DNA of 64,000 nucleotides from Acanthosoma haemorrhoidale (lineage: Eukaryota; Arthropoda; Insecta; Hemiptera; Acanthosomatidae): the NCBI GenBank assembly GCA_930367205.1, contig OV884011.1:42359754-42423753 (forward strand), in the 5' to 3' direction. The position numbers were made by a program, and so were the translations under genes. The notes beneath the pieces are model-generated. The model searched no databases and was not told where the DNA came from. It worked only from the letters and a program-made list of their open reading frames with translations. Positions 32,691 to 46,250 of this stretch are shown here, piece by piece (the stretch's first letter is position 1; each line of letters starts with the position of its first letter).

Positions 32691-34374
32691 TGAAAAAATA
32701 TTTTAGGGTGCATATTATTAGCAGTCTACATCTGAGATAACACTAAAAAAATATATAATAAATATTCATCTTTTGACAGCTGTTTGGAGAACCTTGGACA
32801 GCTAAATAATAACTAAATACTAAATTTTCTTTTGGGAAACAATCGTTCTTACGAAACTAGATCACAGATCCCACTTAAAACAGTATAGAGTGGACCTATT
32901 CAACTAGAGCTCTTTCACCTAGTTTCACTTACTTTCGAAAATGGTTAACATTTAGCCTAAACAAACCAAAACAGCAATAACATGTTTTCCCAACAGATAA
33001 TTAACTACGCCAGAGCAAGACAGATCTATTGTACCGAATGCGTATCATTTTACATGATCGGTTTGATAAAGCTAATCTTTAGTTCATCCGTGCAATCAGG
33101 CGTGATAGTGATCTGAACTGACGTAGGGTTTGAAGGTTGTCGAAGATCCCTCACAACCGATTGTCACGATTATATCAACCTCACGAGATCAATTAACCAT
33201 TGAACATTTTGAAGAAATCAAACCACTACTTATTGTAGCTTTACATACCGCATAATTTCGAACGAATTGAAAACCTACTACTATCCAAACACCAGTATAC
33301 AAATGACCTTTTTGAAAGTAGGGCTTCTTTAGTTTTGTCGAGAAATTAATTTTCAATAGTTTACTTCCACTACAGCAAGAATTCGAGGCAAATAACAGGC
33401 GCCTTTACAACTTGATTGACTGTTACAATTTAATTAATCTGAGTACTTTGTAATGCAATGCGCCCTACTCTACTTAACTATCTGAAGTAAACACGTGGAT
33501 AATTGGATAGCTGGTTTATTTTAATATAGGAAATCAATCGAAAGTACTCCCAGTGATTCAGAAAACTACCAACCAATCAGAATTTATTACAATTATACAT
33601 AGGCTTAAAAAACATACGAATATATAATAATACTGGCATTACGACAACCATTGAATAATGTAATTGTATTCTTCAACTTTACATAAAAGTGGAAAACATT
33701 GTCTAATCAAGGCGACAGCACTCAGCATATTGAAGTCATGACAGAGTAGGTTTTAACCTAAATAAGCAATACTATAATTGAATTGCGGTCTCATATATTT
33801 TATTCCATTTGTAAATATTCTCGATTTAAAATTTCAGCTTTTGTCATTGTCTAATGAAAACACATATTGTATTTAGTTTTACTTTTATCTTGGCGCATTT
33901 TATATGATTCTTTAAGGAGTTCCTTCTATGAACCTAATTAAAAGGAGATTGAGATCAGGATTTCAAAAGGCAGTAATCTAACATGCAGTAGTATCACGTG
34001 GTTGGGTGCAAATCCTTTAACTCGAATGTGGAACAGACTAGTTTAAAATTTATATCGACTTAAAGGATTCAGAGGTAGTTTTTAAATATCCCCCCCCCCC
34101 AACATAATTCATCAATTATCAAGTGTCATTCCAAATAAGAAACAGTCAAAGTTATAGCTAACATATGATAATGTTGATCGACTATGCAAAAGTCCAGTAC
34201 TTCGCTGGAAGAAACTTTATTTTTGTTTTTGATTTTACTATTTATTTACATGGCTATCAATAATCATTATTAATTAATGATATTCTGCTTACTTAATTTA
34301 TGATTGTTACCATATTTCATAGCCTCAAGGGACGAACAAATTGTACTAAATATTATATAAAATGAGAGTATGTA
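32691..34374. other. Unrecognised AT-rich DNA
   Basis: No gene was recognised. A run of 11 C at 34090-34100 is the only standout. Confidence 0.5.
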
Positions 34375-34484
34375 CACAGGTGGTCAAAAAAGTTTCCGAC
34401 CTCAACATGAAGATGATAATAAAATAAATAAAAGCTAGAGAAATAAAAGCTTTGTTGGGTCGGAAACTTTTCAGACCACCCTCG
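34375..34484. mobile_element. Mariner-type MITE, 110 bp
   Basis: Inverted ends GTGGTCAAAAAAGTTTCCGA and, from the other side, GTGGTCTGAAAAGTTTCCGA flank about 50 bp of A-rich centre. TA lies just outside on both sides (34373-34374 and 34485-34486), the Tc1/mariner target duplication. It is far too short to encode a transposase, so it depends on one elsewhere. A half copy lies at 27348-27399. Confidence 0.85.
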
Positions 34485-34486
34485 TA

Positions 34487-37400
34487 CTCCCATTAAGATT
34501 GGGAAGTCATATATTCGGTTGGGAGCCACCCTATTTTAGTTATGGGGAAGCAAGAGAAAGAATAATTTTGCGTTGGTTTCCCTGGATCTTCGTATCATAA
34601 AGCCATTGTGCTAAACACAGTCCATAAGAGTCTCCGATATCATTGGCAGTTATAGTGACTTCACCAATTTATATAACCACCTCAAGTACCAGAAAATATT
34701 CAACATTATATTACAAATAGCAGGACTACATAGGCACTTTCAAGAGAGCGAAGTATACCCTAGAAAATTAGATGTGTTAAGGGGGGACTGATATTATTAA
34801 ACGATAAGAAATAAATTTCGGAATCCAGCTTTAATGCGGCAGCAACAACCAGGTAGAATGGTATTTCTTATTGATTTGGAATTAAGATTGTCACCCGAGG
34901 GATTTGTACTTATCAACTCCCTTATTTCTCCCCCCGTAATACTATCCTTCTACCTCATAACAAATGCGAATATATACAATATCCCAAATATTTTTATCGA
35001 GAAATGTGGCAGGAAATAGGTATTTTCGAGAAAGGGTAGTCTGCCGACGTTTTATCAAAACGACGATAATTTGTTTTATTTGGCGGAGAAGAGATTCTCC
35101 ATTTATATTCATGATTTCTAGAGTTTTTTTATAATAATAATTTTTTTTTTTAATATCAAAACCAGAAACTTCTTTGTTTTAACCCTTGTGTATAATGGTC
35201 TGTCTACATGCAATTGATCGATGAGACATACAATTGCATTTAACAATTAAACAACGTGAATTATCAATATGTCTTTATCAAGTATGGTTGTCTGTATCAT
35301 GTGACCAAATGCAATAGCGTTCCAATTCCTGATGGTGTACACACACCGAATCGTAATGTGAAATATCATTTCTATATTTCGGTTATAATCATGATTTATA
35401 TTCCTCTCTGACTGCTGCCGTTTTTGGCAGGGTGACTCACTTGTACTACTTGGAGAATTTTTCGTTTTTAGTATGTTTGAAAACCTCTTTTCGGTTGTCA
35501 CTCTTTAAAGTTTTGCTGGGTTTTTCATAACCAGAAACTATTTCTTTCATAATTTCACACTTTCCGTTTGTATGCCTGAGCTTTTTAAATACCATGTTTG
35601 ACCTACAGAAATGAAAAAGAGTTCCGTTTCATAATACGACGATATGAAAATACTGCTATCTCTACATATTATATACATAATTAAGTCACATTAAATAATA
35701 GTTTGAAAATAAACGAACTTGAGATGTTTTGCGTGGTAGTTTTGTTAGTATTTGTTTCGGGGCCCCGTCCGTGGGACTAACATATTTACGCCTATTAGAC
35801 TCGTTTTCTGACTTTTTATCAGTAAATAACCGGCCATGTTTCGAGTAAATTGCAGACTTTAATTACGCAGAGTTGGCAATCATAAAGTTGCTGAATGCTG
35901 TTCCATTTTCATGAAGTGGTTCTTATCGCCTAGGCGTAACTGGTGGGCAGGGCCTCTCTAAGAACTTCTCAGGGCCATGAAGACTTATCAGTGACATTTA
36001 CATCTATTTACATATTCTCAAGAATTGCACAGATTCTACTGACGCTAGAATTTTTAATTCCACCCACCTAAAATTGTAGTATTTATGACTAACTGAAAAT
36101 TACCTTTTGAGACATACACGTAGTGATTGACTTTCATCTGTATAAATAAGATTAGCAGTCGTGATATTGATTTAATCCATCAGAAAAGGTGTACCCAAAA
36201 ATACTTCAAAAGATTCATTAAAGTAAAGAGAAACACAAAAACAAATTAAACTAAAATCAGTACATGCCCCCACTATTCTCTTCATATTTTTATCCTCAAT
36301 AATTTAAATACCAATTATAATTAATAATACCATAAAATTGAATTTCGTCTGACCGTTATTGAGGGTTTTTGAAATTAGAAACCAAGGCTCTGCATTCGAA
36401 CAATGGTTGGCTTGTTAAAAAACCAAGAAGTAATCAATGGCATGTACCTAATTGCCTCGGGCTGTGGCAGTTAGCGTATCTTGAGTGAACCACAGGTGGC
36501 AACGCCAACCCGAACTTTTGGTCGGGCTATACTTAGAGCACCTGGTGTCATCCAACCGATGTATGAGTAAAACAAATAACATTGAATCTTACCCTCTGTA
36601 TGTGTGGTAGAATCGACCATTCCTGTTTAAGCTCCATAGAACACTGATCTGGGGCTCATTCTTCCACCTCTCGCCAAAAGTCTAAACCGGTCTTTCTGTT
36701 CATTTTTACCCAGTTACCCATGCTGTATATAACTGTCTTATACCAAGGGGTAAAAAACATCAGAGTTGAAAGTTGAGAAATATAAGAACAGAAGGGACTT
36801 TTTTACTTCTAATTGTTTTTAAACAGGGAAACAATCAGCATATTTTAACATTTGGTATAATCTACATGAATATTTTTAGATAGGTTCTGTATACTATACA
36901 ATGCCGCTACCGTAATACCTGTACGGAGGCATGTTTACTGGCGAAATACGATTCCTCTGTTTGATATAAGATTACCTTCATTCAGACTTGGCCATGGCCG
37001 TTATGATTAAGCTGTAATTCACTTATTTAAAAACATTCTTTAACATAATCATTTCAGGAACCAATTTAAGACCTCAAAATTATGATTAAGAACAAGTCAT
37101 GCTAAGTAACATTAGCATATTATAACAAAACGCCAGAAAGATTGCCAACAATATCACTTTTTAACGTAATATTGTGGCGTTTGTTATGTTCCTCCTTCAA
37201 CTGTTTTTCTCCTTATTTGCTTCTGATGGCATTTCCTATAATTTTCGAATCGATTTTCTTTTTCATTTTCATGGCTTATCATTGATTCACATCCTCACTA
37301 ACTTTGACCCCTCTTCATCGCTGGAATTTTTATTTGTACAAAATATCCAGAACATAAAATGGTAACTACCACTCAAAACTATGGGAAGGTGGAATATTAT

Positions 37401-38528
37401 AACCCTCGAGTCTTTGTTCCTTTGATTTTATATGTTCATACCAGCTCTTTGTTTGAAGTTATATTGAACATCTGGAACTTTAAGGTAAAGTTGTTGAATG
37501 GTTCGATGAGACTATCGCTAATTAGTGGTGAGGTTCTTCACCTCTGTTAACTACTGGTCTGGGATTGACGGAGATTCTAATTACTTATTAGTTGTTGACT
37601 AGCTCCTGTTGTTGCAAAGGGGTTCAAGTTCGATGGCTTGTGTAGTTCCCAAAGGATTTCGCCACGAAGAAGGCTATTTCACACATATTTCACAGCCATT
37701 CGACATTATTTCCTCGGGTTAGAACAGCGAGAATAATGTTTTGAAGGGAGTTGAGTAGTTATTGAACGATTATGCATGCAAGTTATTGATTGATTCCATG
37801 AGTTGTTTAATCGGTTACCTGCTTTATTGATTTAGTCTTCATTTCAGGGTTCTGGACGCTCTCCATGTTCAGCCTGTGGTCCTGCTTCACAATATCTTAT
37901 ATTAGGCTTTGGTCTGTTTCGAAATGTGCTCTCCTTTCCAAAAATCAACCTTTTTTTATCAGTGAGAACAGTAACATCATCACTCATTCACATGAAAAGT
38001 GTTTGTTTAAATGACTTGAACAATTTGCTGGAGTCCTTTGAACTGCGATGAATGTTCTTCTTTTTTTTTATATAAGATTTTTCTTCAGCTTAAGCCGATA
38101 TCCCAGAAACTTTATCTACTCAGTTGCAGTATAAAGTACGTGTTAGGACTTCAGTGGAGGATAATTTCACGTTGGGTTTGTAACTTTTGCAGAGCCATGA
38201 TTGTGTGGTAAATCAAACTTGACTTCAATTTTATACCAAAGTACATCTACTAAAAACAACTGCTATTTAGTAACTCAATCTTTGTCTTCTTCCATATTTT
38301 AATTATTTAAAAAGTGTCTTGAATCCGATTTTAAGGAGTTCGGGATAGTCAGAATAAGTACTTCATCTTTCCATGGTCTAGTATAAAGTCAATTGATTTT
38401 ACGGTTGGCAATTGTCCAATACAATTTAGCTGATCTTTACAGTCCGCATTTCCAGATCCAGAGACGATGAATGAGCATTTAATTAAATATTATTTTCTGT
38501 TTCTATGTATATGCGATTTACATATATA
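34487..38528. other. Unrecognised AT-rich DNA
   Basis: No gene or known repeat was recognised. Open frames are at most about 84 codons (minus strand near 35247-35501) and show no motif. Confidence 0.5.
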
Positions 38529-38532
38529 TATA

Positions 38533-38717
38533 AGTTAATCACCGGCGGTTATGATCGATAAAACAAAATAAGGAAAGAGGGAAATGAAACGATACACTCT
38601 GACTCCAGTAAAAGACTGCTTTATTGTTCTTGATAATCAGACATACATAGGATCATGGGTTGTTCACATCCCATGATCGTATTAATATTCGACACAGTCA
38701 TGCCTCTAGCTTTAGCT
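38533..38717 (-). mobile_element. Solo LTR of a third AGT...ACT Gypsy family
   Basis: Read on the minus strand, this 185-bp unit starts AGCTAA, contains a 9-bp-arm hairpin (38651-38678) and AATAAAGCAGTC (about 38614-38625), runs through a pyrimidine-rich stretch (CCCTCTTTCCTTATTTTG) and ends GATTAACT. TATA flanks it exactly on both sides (38529-38532 and 38718-38721). Order, spacing, length (185 bp, the same as 3218-3402), ending and target all match the Gypsy LTR at 3218, although primary sequence is mostly different. No internal region is present. Confidence 0.78.
38651..38678 (-). promoter_or_regulatory. LTR hairpin with forkhead-like core
   Basis: Perfect 9-bp arms GATCATGGG/CCCATGATC enclose a 10-bp centre that reads ATGTGAACAA on the minus strand. 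It is the counterpart of 3265-3282 and 9264-9291, 25 bp upstream of AATAAA on the LTR strand. Confidence 0.45.
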
Positions 38718-38721
38718 TATA

Positions 38722-39599
38722 TACACATATTGTCCTTGATCCGATTTAATAGTATTATAAATGATTTGGTACTCAAATGTAGGAGCTCTACTATTTTTAA
38801 ACCATCCTTCTTGCAGGCTATGACCTTCTTTCGTTTATTCAATCATTCCATTTCCTTCCTTGTCTCTCATTTTCCCACCTGCCTTCCTTTTTCCATTACA
38901 ATTTGTATTTGTTACCTCCCAGAAAAGGATTTTCTGGCATATATCCTTATATGTTTAATATAATATAATATATGTTTAAGATTGTACCTCTTTAAATTCC
39001 CGTTTTCATACTAGTTTGACACATAGGCAATATATTTCCGAAAATTTGTGACTAGAACCCCAAGTAAAATTTTGACGTTTAAAATTTTTTTTTTAATATT
39101 TATTCAGTTAAAAATTGATTAATCAATAATGTTGTGATGTAAATTTAATTAATAATCGTTAAAGAATAAGCCTATTGTTTCCATGCTGATTTAGTTTGAG
39201 CTTCTCTGAAAAGATAGGCAATGCCGTTATTTTATAGTTGACTACAAGACTACATTTTCTAATGTATTTAATAGATTTTCCTAGACAACAAAAAACTAAT
39301 AGAATTCTATTTGTCCCTGTTGTTTAATTAGTATTATATTGCAATACAGACGTAATTTATTTACACAGTACTCGCAGTACACAAATTTTTTAAATTGTAC
39401 ATAGGTTTATAATGTTTACCTTTAATATAACTATTGAGTTACTGCTTGAATGTTGATATGTTCATATTAATATTTCTTTATAATTTAAATAGTAAGATAA
39501 AAAAACATGGCTAATTCTTAATGTTATAAATTAGTTTTTGGGCCACTTCAGTTCATGTTAACATTTGCGTTTAACTCCGTAAGGTGAACATTGATTAAT
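38722..39599. other. Unrecognised AT-rich DNA
   Basis: Nothing supported was seen. One 102-codon frame crosses the LTR edge (38655-38963) and is not credible as a gene. Confidence 0.5.
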
Positions 39600-39783
39600 T
39601 TTTTCTTTTTTTTTTTCCCCTAAGCTCTCAAACTTTGAAAATGTAGGATAAGGGGAAAATAAAGGAAAATTTATTTGGGGTAAACGGATCTTTTTACTAG
39701 GAGGACCTATTTGAAGGTTGGGTGAAGGAATAAAGGAGTGTGGGAGACCTCGGTAGAGGTGTAAATGTCTCGGTGCAGTGGTG
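39600..39783 (-). mobile_element. LINE-B 3' UTR fragment
   Basis: A poly-T, then CTAAGCTCTC, CGGATC, ACTAGGAGGACC and CAGTGGTGAGA, occur in the same order as 43792-44036 and 59277-59480. The tail only, inserted on the minus strand. No coding sequence remains. Confidence 0.75.
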
Positions 39784-42700
39784 AGATATGGGTATAAAAC
39801 TTTGAGCTGTATAGATTAAAAGCTATTGATTGTAAGTGAAGCTAATATTGTGCAGGAGAGTAAATTAGTAAAATTATATCATCTTATTATTACAGTTGAG
39901 AATAGCAAATAAAGTCTGCTAATTTAATATATTGTTACATAAGTAAATAAAAAACCATTATAAATATTTCTTGTAATGTTCCAATAACTTTTATTTTAAA
40001 GTTTAGTCAAAACTGTTAAATGCAATTTGTTTTGTCTGAATCTTTAAAAGTTTTATTGAAATAGTTAAAACAAAACCGTTTACACGGTTTAATGTTTCAA
40101 AGCCGCAGACTTTTGACGCGCTGTAAACTAAATATAACAATGTTCTTGACAGAAATAGGTTAACATAGGGCATATATACCCTTGACAAAGGGAGGCTTTA
40201 CAATGCTCTATATTTCTACCTGTCTCTGACGGAAATGTCTGCCTCATGTCAACTATACCAAGAGATGTTTGGGAACCTCTAAAATGTACCGGAGAACTTT
40301 TGATTAAACACTCCCAGTGAACTATTTAGACGGGATAAGGCAAAGCTCATGGGGTTTACCTGTCATGCAATGATTTGGGCTTGTGTTTGTGTCTGCACAA
40401 ATGTGCGAATATTACTAAACCCCCGAGGGTCCGGCTTTACTTGAAAGTGAATTCATATCGCTCAAACTTCAGAAACAATTAAATGTGTACCAGCGAAATC
40501 TCATTTAGTACATATGCAATTGTCATCAGTTGGCTCTTAAGGTTTTGTGTTCACATATGATGCAGCTCAACTACTTTATAATGCGATTGCATTGGGCCTG
40601 CGAATCAGACTGTTCTTATTTTAACTAAGCTAAACTGAGTGAAATTTTTTTAAATAAAAGTATACCAGATGTTAATTTTGAAAGTAATTTCACTCCTACA
40701 GAAAATGAAAAATTCAAACAAAATTATGAATGATAAAGTTTTTAGTGACAAGGATAGAAATCGATTATTTATCCAGGTTTTTGTTTTGGATATCGTTTTA
40801 CAATCATTTTTTTTTGTTAAAAATGCGATTTCAGTGACTACGTTTGTTTGATAAATAAAATCGAACATTTTTTTTAAAACAAAATTAAGAACTATTTTAA
40901 TTATTGATCGTTTAGTAAGTTTTTTGGGCATTGAAAAACTCTGGATATATTTTCTTACTTATTTTTTCCCTGCCATGGGGTCGATGTCCTTGACGATGTT
41001 CCCTCATAAGTTCTTTTCGGTAAACTAATTGTTTCTGACTATTAATAGACAAGTGTTTATCTGAATTTCTCCGATTTTTGTAAATCCCCACCATTGTTGC
41101 TAAAAACAATTCTTTAATGTTTTGAGGAGAAAAAAACTGTTCTCCTTCGCTCCAAAAAAGTGAATTTTGAACTTTTCAAGTAAACGTAACGCTATTTTGG
41201 TATAGACGTAAAGGTGGAAATTGCTAGATATCGGGTTTATCTCAATAACATTAAATTATCCTGAGTTTGGAGGAATTGGTTCCCTTATTGGAACTCATCG
41301 AATACCTCCAATCGAATGAAGCCTATACGAATGTACCCAAGAGGAGCTATAAACTTAGCTTAACTTACATTAACCCAATTGACCATACCTGAACATATCG
41401 GAGTCGGACTTCCTGTAGTTAATAGTATTAATTACTTATGCAGTATCTGTAAAACCAGCTTACCCTCCCCTATGTAACCCGGTGCATTTTGCTTATAGTC
41501 CCAGTGGACGTGAGTTGTTAGGGCTACGTCCCCTCCATAATTAATGTACCAAGGATGAATATTAAATAGTGTGCCATGCATGAGAAGGCAGGTTCGGATT
41601 ATGGAAATTGTATCAAACACCTCTGCTCATAAGCCTACTTTAGAGATCGTGCTATGCTTATAGCATCCACCTTCTATGTGAGTAGCTCATGCTATTAGCA
41701 TAATTACATGCTAACCATTAACATTTTTGCATGACAAATAGATTTTGCACCAAGAAACAACACAAAAAAAAAATAGAACGAACACCAACAGTAAAAATAC
41801 CGTAGGTCATCTTGTTAGCTTTTAAATGACACTCCTAACGCAGTCATATAGTCTTTAATCCTATCGTAGAATTATTGTGGTCTCCTCAGTCGATGTGATA
41901 GGTAACTTATCGTTTCAATATAACATGTATCTATTTTCAGAAGTTTGCTGATTTCATCACAATTACGCATTATCGTACCGATATTTCTTAAATTTTAGAG
42001 AGTATGATATTTTCTTTACAGTACGAATTGATTGCGATACAAGCTAATGTAATTATTAAAGTATTCAGTTCAGAAACAAAAGAGTCCGACTGAAATCTCA
42101 ATTTAATCCTTAAGCCCTATAATTTATAAGGGCTGCAAGTGCTCCCTCCAACATTTAAACTTTCTAAGCTGTTGATCCTCAGGTCCTTTATCCAGTCCTG
42201 CAAGTCTACACTTGAATTTACCGGACTACCAATCAAGAGCTTGAGCTGAAGAGGAATCATAGATTATTCATTAAATTAGCAGGTATCTAGCTCTCAGCCC
42301 AGCGGGAATAATATGAGCGGATCATTCAGCCAACAGTCGAGCGAGTCCCAATTAACTATCCAATTACGTAGAACATAGAGAAGGATTGATGGGAAGTCTG
42401 TCTAGTATCAAATAGGAAGCCATCAACTACCAATTGTTGACGTTCTAAGTTAGTAGATAATTCTAGGATTTTTAACACAAGTCCGTCACGAAGCGATCAC
42501 TATCTTAGAAGCTATATTACGCTTGATGGTAGTATTCCTTTCACAATAAAGTACAATCATGGAACTATTTGTTGAAGTGTGTTTACTTTCGAAGACTTAG
42601 CTAGGTAGCTGTACCGTTTTCTTCCCATAGTAAATTATTTTTCAAAAGCGCCGTTATACTATTAAGTAAATCAAGTATGGATGGAAGCATGGAATCCAGT

Positions 42701-43783
42701 GGGATCAGCTGAAATAATTAATAAGTAGATCACTAGCTCTCTATTAATATAAGCTTGTGATAAGTACACATTTACTAGTGGACAATTATAATTTACAAAA
42801 GGGTGTCATTATTTTATTTTAACGTTTATAAAATTAATCAAATTACTTTAGCTCTGATTAATGATCACTGATTTCAGTATAAATTTAAGAGGTTATTTTA
42901 GGGCAATTTTCTAGAGTTTCATGATTAGAGTTTTTCTATAGAGCGTGCGAAGTGTCTACGGTAGATGCCAGGTCCAGGAAAAAAAACAACTTAATGCTCT
43001 ATCTGGTAATAAATCTTTAAAGTGTTTTGTTCCATTGTTCGAGTCATTAATTTTGCTCCAACGATCTCGGTCGTAGCAGCTCCATTAGAACCATTGTGGT
43101 GTTCCGGCCAGGCCAGGCTGTTGCCATTTCTGCATCCTCCATCAATCAATGCATTCCCTCTATTTTTATTTTTCGGTATTATGTATTTTGCTCGTGGCTG
43201 GCGGGCAAATTAACTTCTAATGAATGGAAAATAGAGCACATTTGCTCTTGTTTTTACATAAAAGGAAAAAGAATCGGATAGGAAATTGTTTGTTTATTGT
43301 TTGTCCCATAGTGCTGTTTATTAAGTTATTTGCCTTGTAGCAGAATATTAACTCTCCAGAACTTTTAACACATAAACTGTACTTGAAGAGCCATTTTTTT
43401 CATTCCAGTCATTCAAAAACAGAACATTAATTCATTGCGTTTTGAAACTCTGGCAAAGAATGTGCGGCCGTAACAAAATAAAATGAATCTATTTTCAATA
43501 TGAAGGCAATCACTCAAATAAACAAAGGGTTCATTTTGGCAATTGTTGAGTAGTTTACCAAATTAATGGTTTTGACATTTGGAGTATACAATGTTTGTCA
43601 GGATTTATGCATATTTTTATTTTCAAAAGAGGGAATAGAAACATCAACTTGTAGCCTGATCATTAAAAAATACTAATTTAAACTTTTTTATATTTACCAA
43701 TGAAATGAACTTAACAAGTATTTATAGAGTATAGGTTTACATAGACAGTATAAAGGACGTAAAAAGTGAAGATGAAATATGTA
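39784..43783. other. Unrecognised AT-rich DNA
   Basis: No gene was recognised. Frames of 60-93 codons occur on both strands around 40650-41109 and 41432-41620 without known motifs. Confidence 0.5.
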
Positions 43784-43791
43784 ATCACTTA

Positions 43792-44036
43792 TGTTTTTTG
43801 TTTTTTTTCTCTAAGCTCTCTAGTTAGAAATTCAGGATGAGGGAAAAATATAGAATATTTAGGTTAATCGGATCCTTATACTAGGAGTACCTGCTTGAAG
43901 GTGGTGTGAAAGGATTAAGGGGTGTGGGAAGCCTCGGTGAAGGTTGCTTGTTTCGGTACAGTGGTGAGAGTCCACTGGTGGCTGGGCCTAGAGTCTCTCT
44001 AGGCATGTAGTGTATTCTTATTTAGTCTGATTTCAG
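43792..44036 (-). mobile_element. LINE-B 3' UTR with 8-bp duplication
   Basis: This 245-bp tail has CTAAGCTCTCTAG next to the poly-T and CAGTGGTGAGAGTCCACTGG inside. It is flanked by ATCACTTA on both sides (43784-43791 and 44037-44044), a target-site duplication showing a genuine 5'-truncated insertion. Confidence 0.85.
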
Positions 44037-44044
44037 ATCACTTA

Positions 44045-44911
44045 CGGAACTTAGTCAACGATATTAACAGTGCCTCATTTTACTATGGTGTACATATTAA
44101 ATGAGAAGAAATAAAAAAAACAATATAATAAATGCCACGAAAATTATAATAAAATTTAACTTAATTCAAATAAAAACAAGACAAAAATATTAAATAATTA
44201 GTATATACCAAAAAAATCATATAATAAAGCCAAGTATTAAGTTTGAAGGAATCTACTAAAAATAATACAAAATGAATTCATAAGGTCTTTTGATAGCTAC
44301 CACGAGCTTTCAAAAGAGTGTCTTCTAAATGAATCTTAGATAGCTTGTGAGCTGGGTCTTGTAAAATCATAAGTTAGTGAAGGTTTTGTTTCCCCCGTTT
44401 CTCGTTATTGTATTAAAAAAACAACAACTAATGAACATATTTTGAGCTGTTGCACACTATAACATTTAAAATTTTATATTGTTAATATGATCAAGAGTGA
44501 AAGTAGAGCCACACCCTTCAGGCTGAGAAATGAATAGCCTGCTTTATGTTTTTGTAAAACCTCTGTGAATACTCTATGTGTCATCCAACGAGATAGACGA
44601 AATGTAAAACCTTTGAACGTGTTCTTGGTAGTGGTGGGGAGTGAATTAAATTTCACACCAGAATACTCTCGAGGGAGATGCATCACATTTTTTCTTTTTA
44701 TTCAATTTTTTTATAGTGGCCATTTCAAACAAAAAAGGATCATGATGCCACGAGTTTTGTCCTACTTAGTAGAGCTTTCCATCATATATTCTTAAATATG
44801 TTTCATTTTGTTTTTAATTTCATAAAAAAAATAATCATTACTAATATATTAAAGTTTACGATCTGTAAAATTTTAATGTCAATTAGCGTGTATTAATAAC
44901 TTTAATATATA
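44045..44911. other. Unrecognised AT-rich DNA
   Basis: No gene was recognised. Overlapping frames of 70-76 codons on opposite strands around 44474-44795 have no motif. Confidence 0.5.
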
Positions 44912-45062
44912 GGATTTAGGAGGTCTCTGGGCTGTCTGTAAATATTGTATGAATGAGTGAGTGAATGATGAATTGTAAATATGGTATGAATGAGAGCGTT
45001 TATCGCAATTACTGATTGCCTTATAAAAGGCAGATTGTAATTATAGCCCAATAAAGAGTATA
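44912..45062 (+). mobile_element. LINE-A 3' tail, tail-to-tail with a longer copy
   Basis: GGATTTAGGAGGTCTCTGGG through AAAGGCAGATTGTAATTATA and CCAATAAAGAG. Its 3' end points at the 3' end of the minus-strand copy starting at 45133, with about 70 bp of TA-rich DNA between. Confidence 0.8.
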
Positions 45063-45894
45063 AGAAAAAAAAAATATATATAACATATATATGTATATAT
45101 AACAACTATATAATAATAGTTAACAACTTTATTATGATAAAATTACAATCTGCCTCATTGGGCAATAAGTAATTGAGATAAATGTTTTTATTCATACTAT
45201 ATTTACAGTTCTTTCATTCGCTATTTCATACAGTATTCACAAACAGCCCAAATAACTCCCAAATCTACATCGTTGTCAGCTGTATCGCCCGCGAAAGAGG
45301 AAACGGAGCCTTGAGAAGTCCCCCACGCCTCTCCATCAACCACGTCACTGGATAAGCGTCAGTAAAGGCTGACCAAGAGCGCGAGACCCACAGACGACGT
45401 TCAGGACATGATTAGAGAAACGGGTTATTGCTAGAACTTCCACAGATCACGAGGCCGCTGCCACTTTAGTCTCCGATGAAGATTATAGGGATGAGTGAAG
45501 CAGTGCAATGACTATGCTAGGGAATTAGGGTGGTTGGACAACTTACTATGGAATTTCATGAGCTTGAAAGGGATGAGTTCGAGAATGTAAGCTATGTTAA
45601 GATCGTTATGAAGGTTTTTTTTTCTGATGTAATAAGAGGCATTTACTATTGTACTCAGGACTTTCGATTAAAAGGATTGGATACGCTTCATGTTCGACTT
45701 TTTTGCTGTCCCTCTTAGCTCTATTCCCTATAACCAGATTGGCTTTTGTATAACTTTGTAAATCAGTAATTTATTTTCTATTGAGGGATGGGATGTCCTT
45801 TGAAGTAGTCTGTATAGTAGTCCAAAATGTCTGTTTGGTTGTTGTCTATTTGGCCTCGTATGTGGGTTCCAGGTCAGCCTTTTTTCGAGATGGA

Positions 45895-46250
45895 AACCTA
45901 CTATATAATATCGGATAAAGGGAGAGGAGTGGAATTAAAATAAACTCGTGGAGAAGACTTGCGACAGAGGGTGAAGGTAATGTGGGACCATTTAGCTTCA
46001 TTAACTTTGATCCGCCATTGGTTCCACCAATACTCGATTTTATCAAGGTGTTTTTGAAGGTTATGGGATACTATATCGGGGTCTGTATAGGATGACATTA
46101 CTGTAGTGTCATGTGCAAATGTGGCCAAGAAGGTATTCGGGGTAGAGGGGACATCAGCGGTGTATAGATTATAGAAGATGGGATCCAGGACACTGCCCTG
46201 AGGAACTCATGCTTTTATGGGATAGTAGTTGTAATATTCTAAGCTTCAGC
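45895..46250 (-). pseudogene. LINE-A reverse transcriptase segment
   Basis: The minus strand reads GSVLDPIFYNLYTADVP, then TFAHDTTVMSS, then HLDKIEYWWNQWRIKVNEAK. The first is the Q-G-x-V-L-x-P block and the second is the catalytic F-A-D-D box with His in place of the first Asp (about 46111-46122). That change alone would be expected to abolish polymerase activity. Confidence 0.85.
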
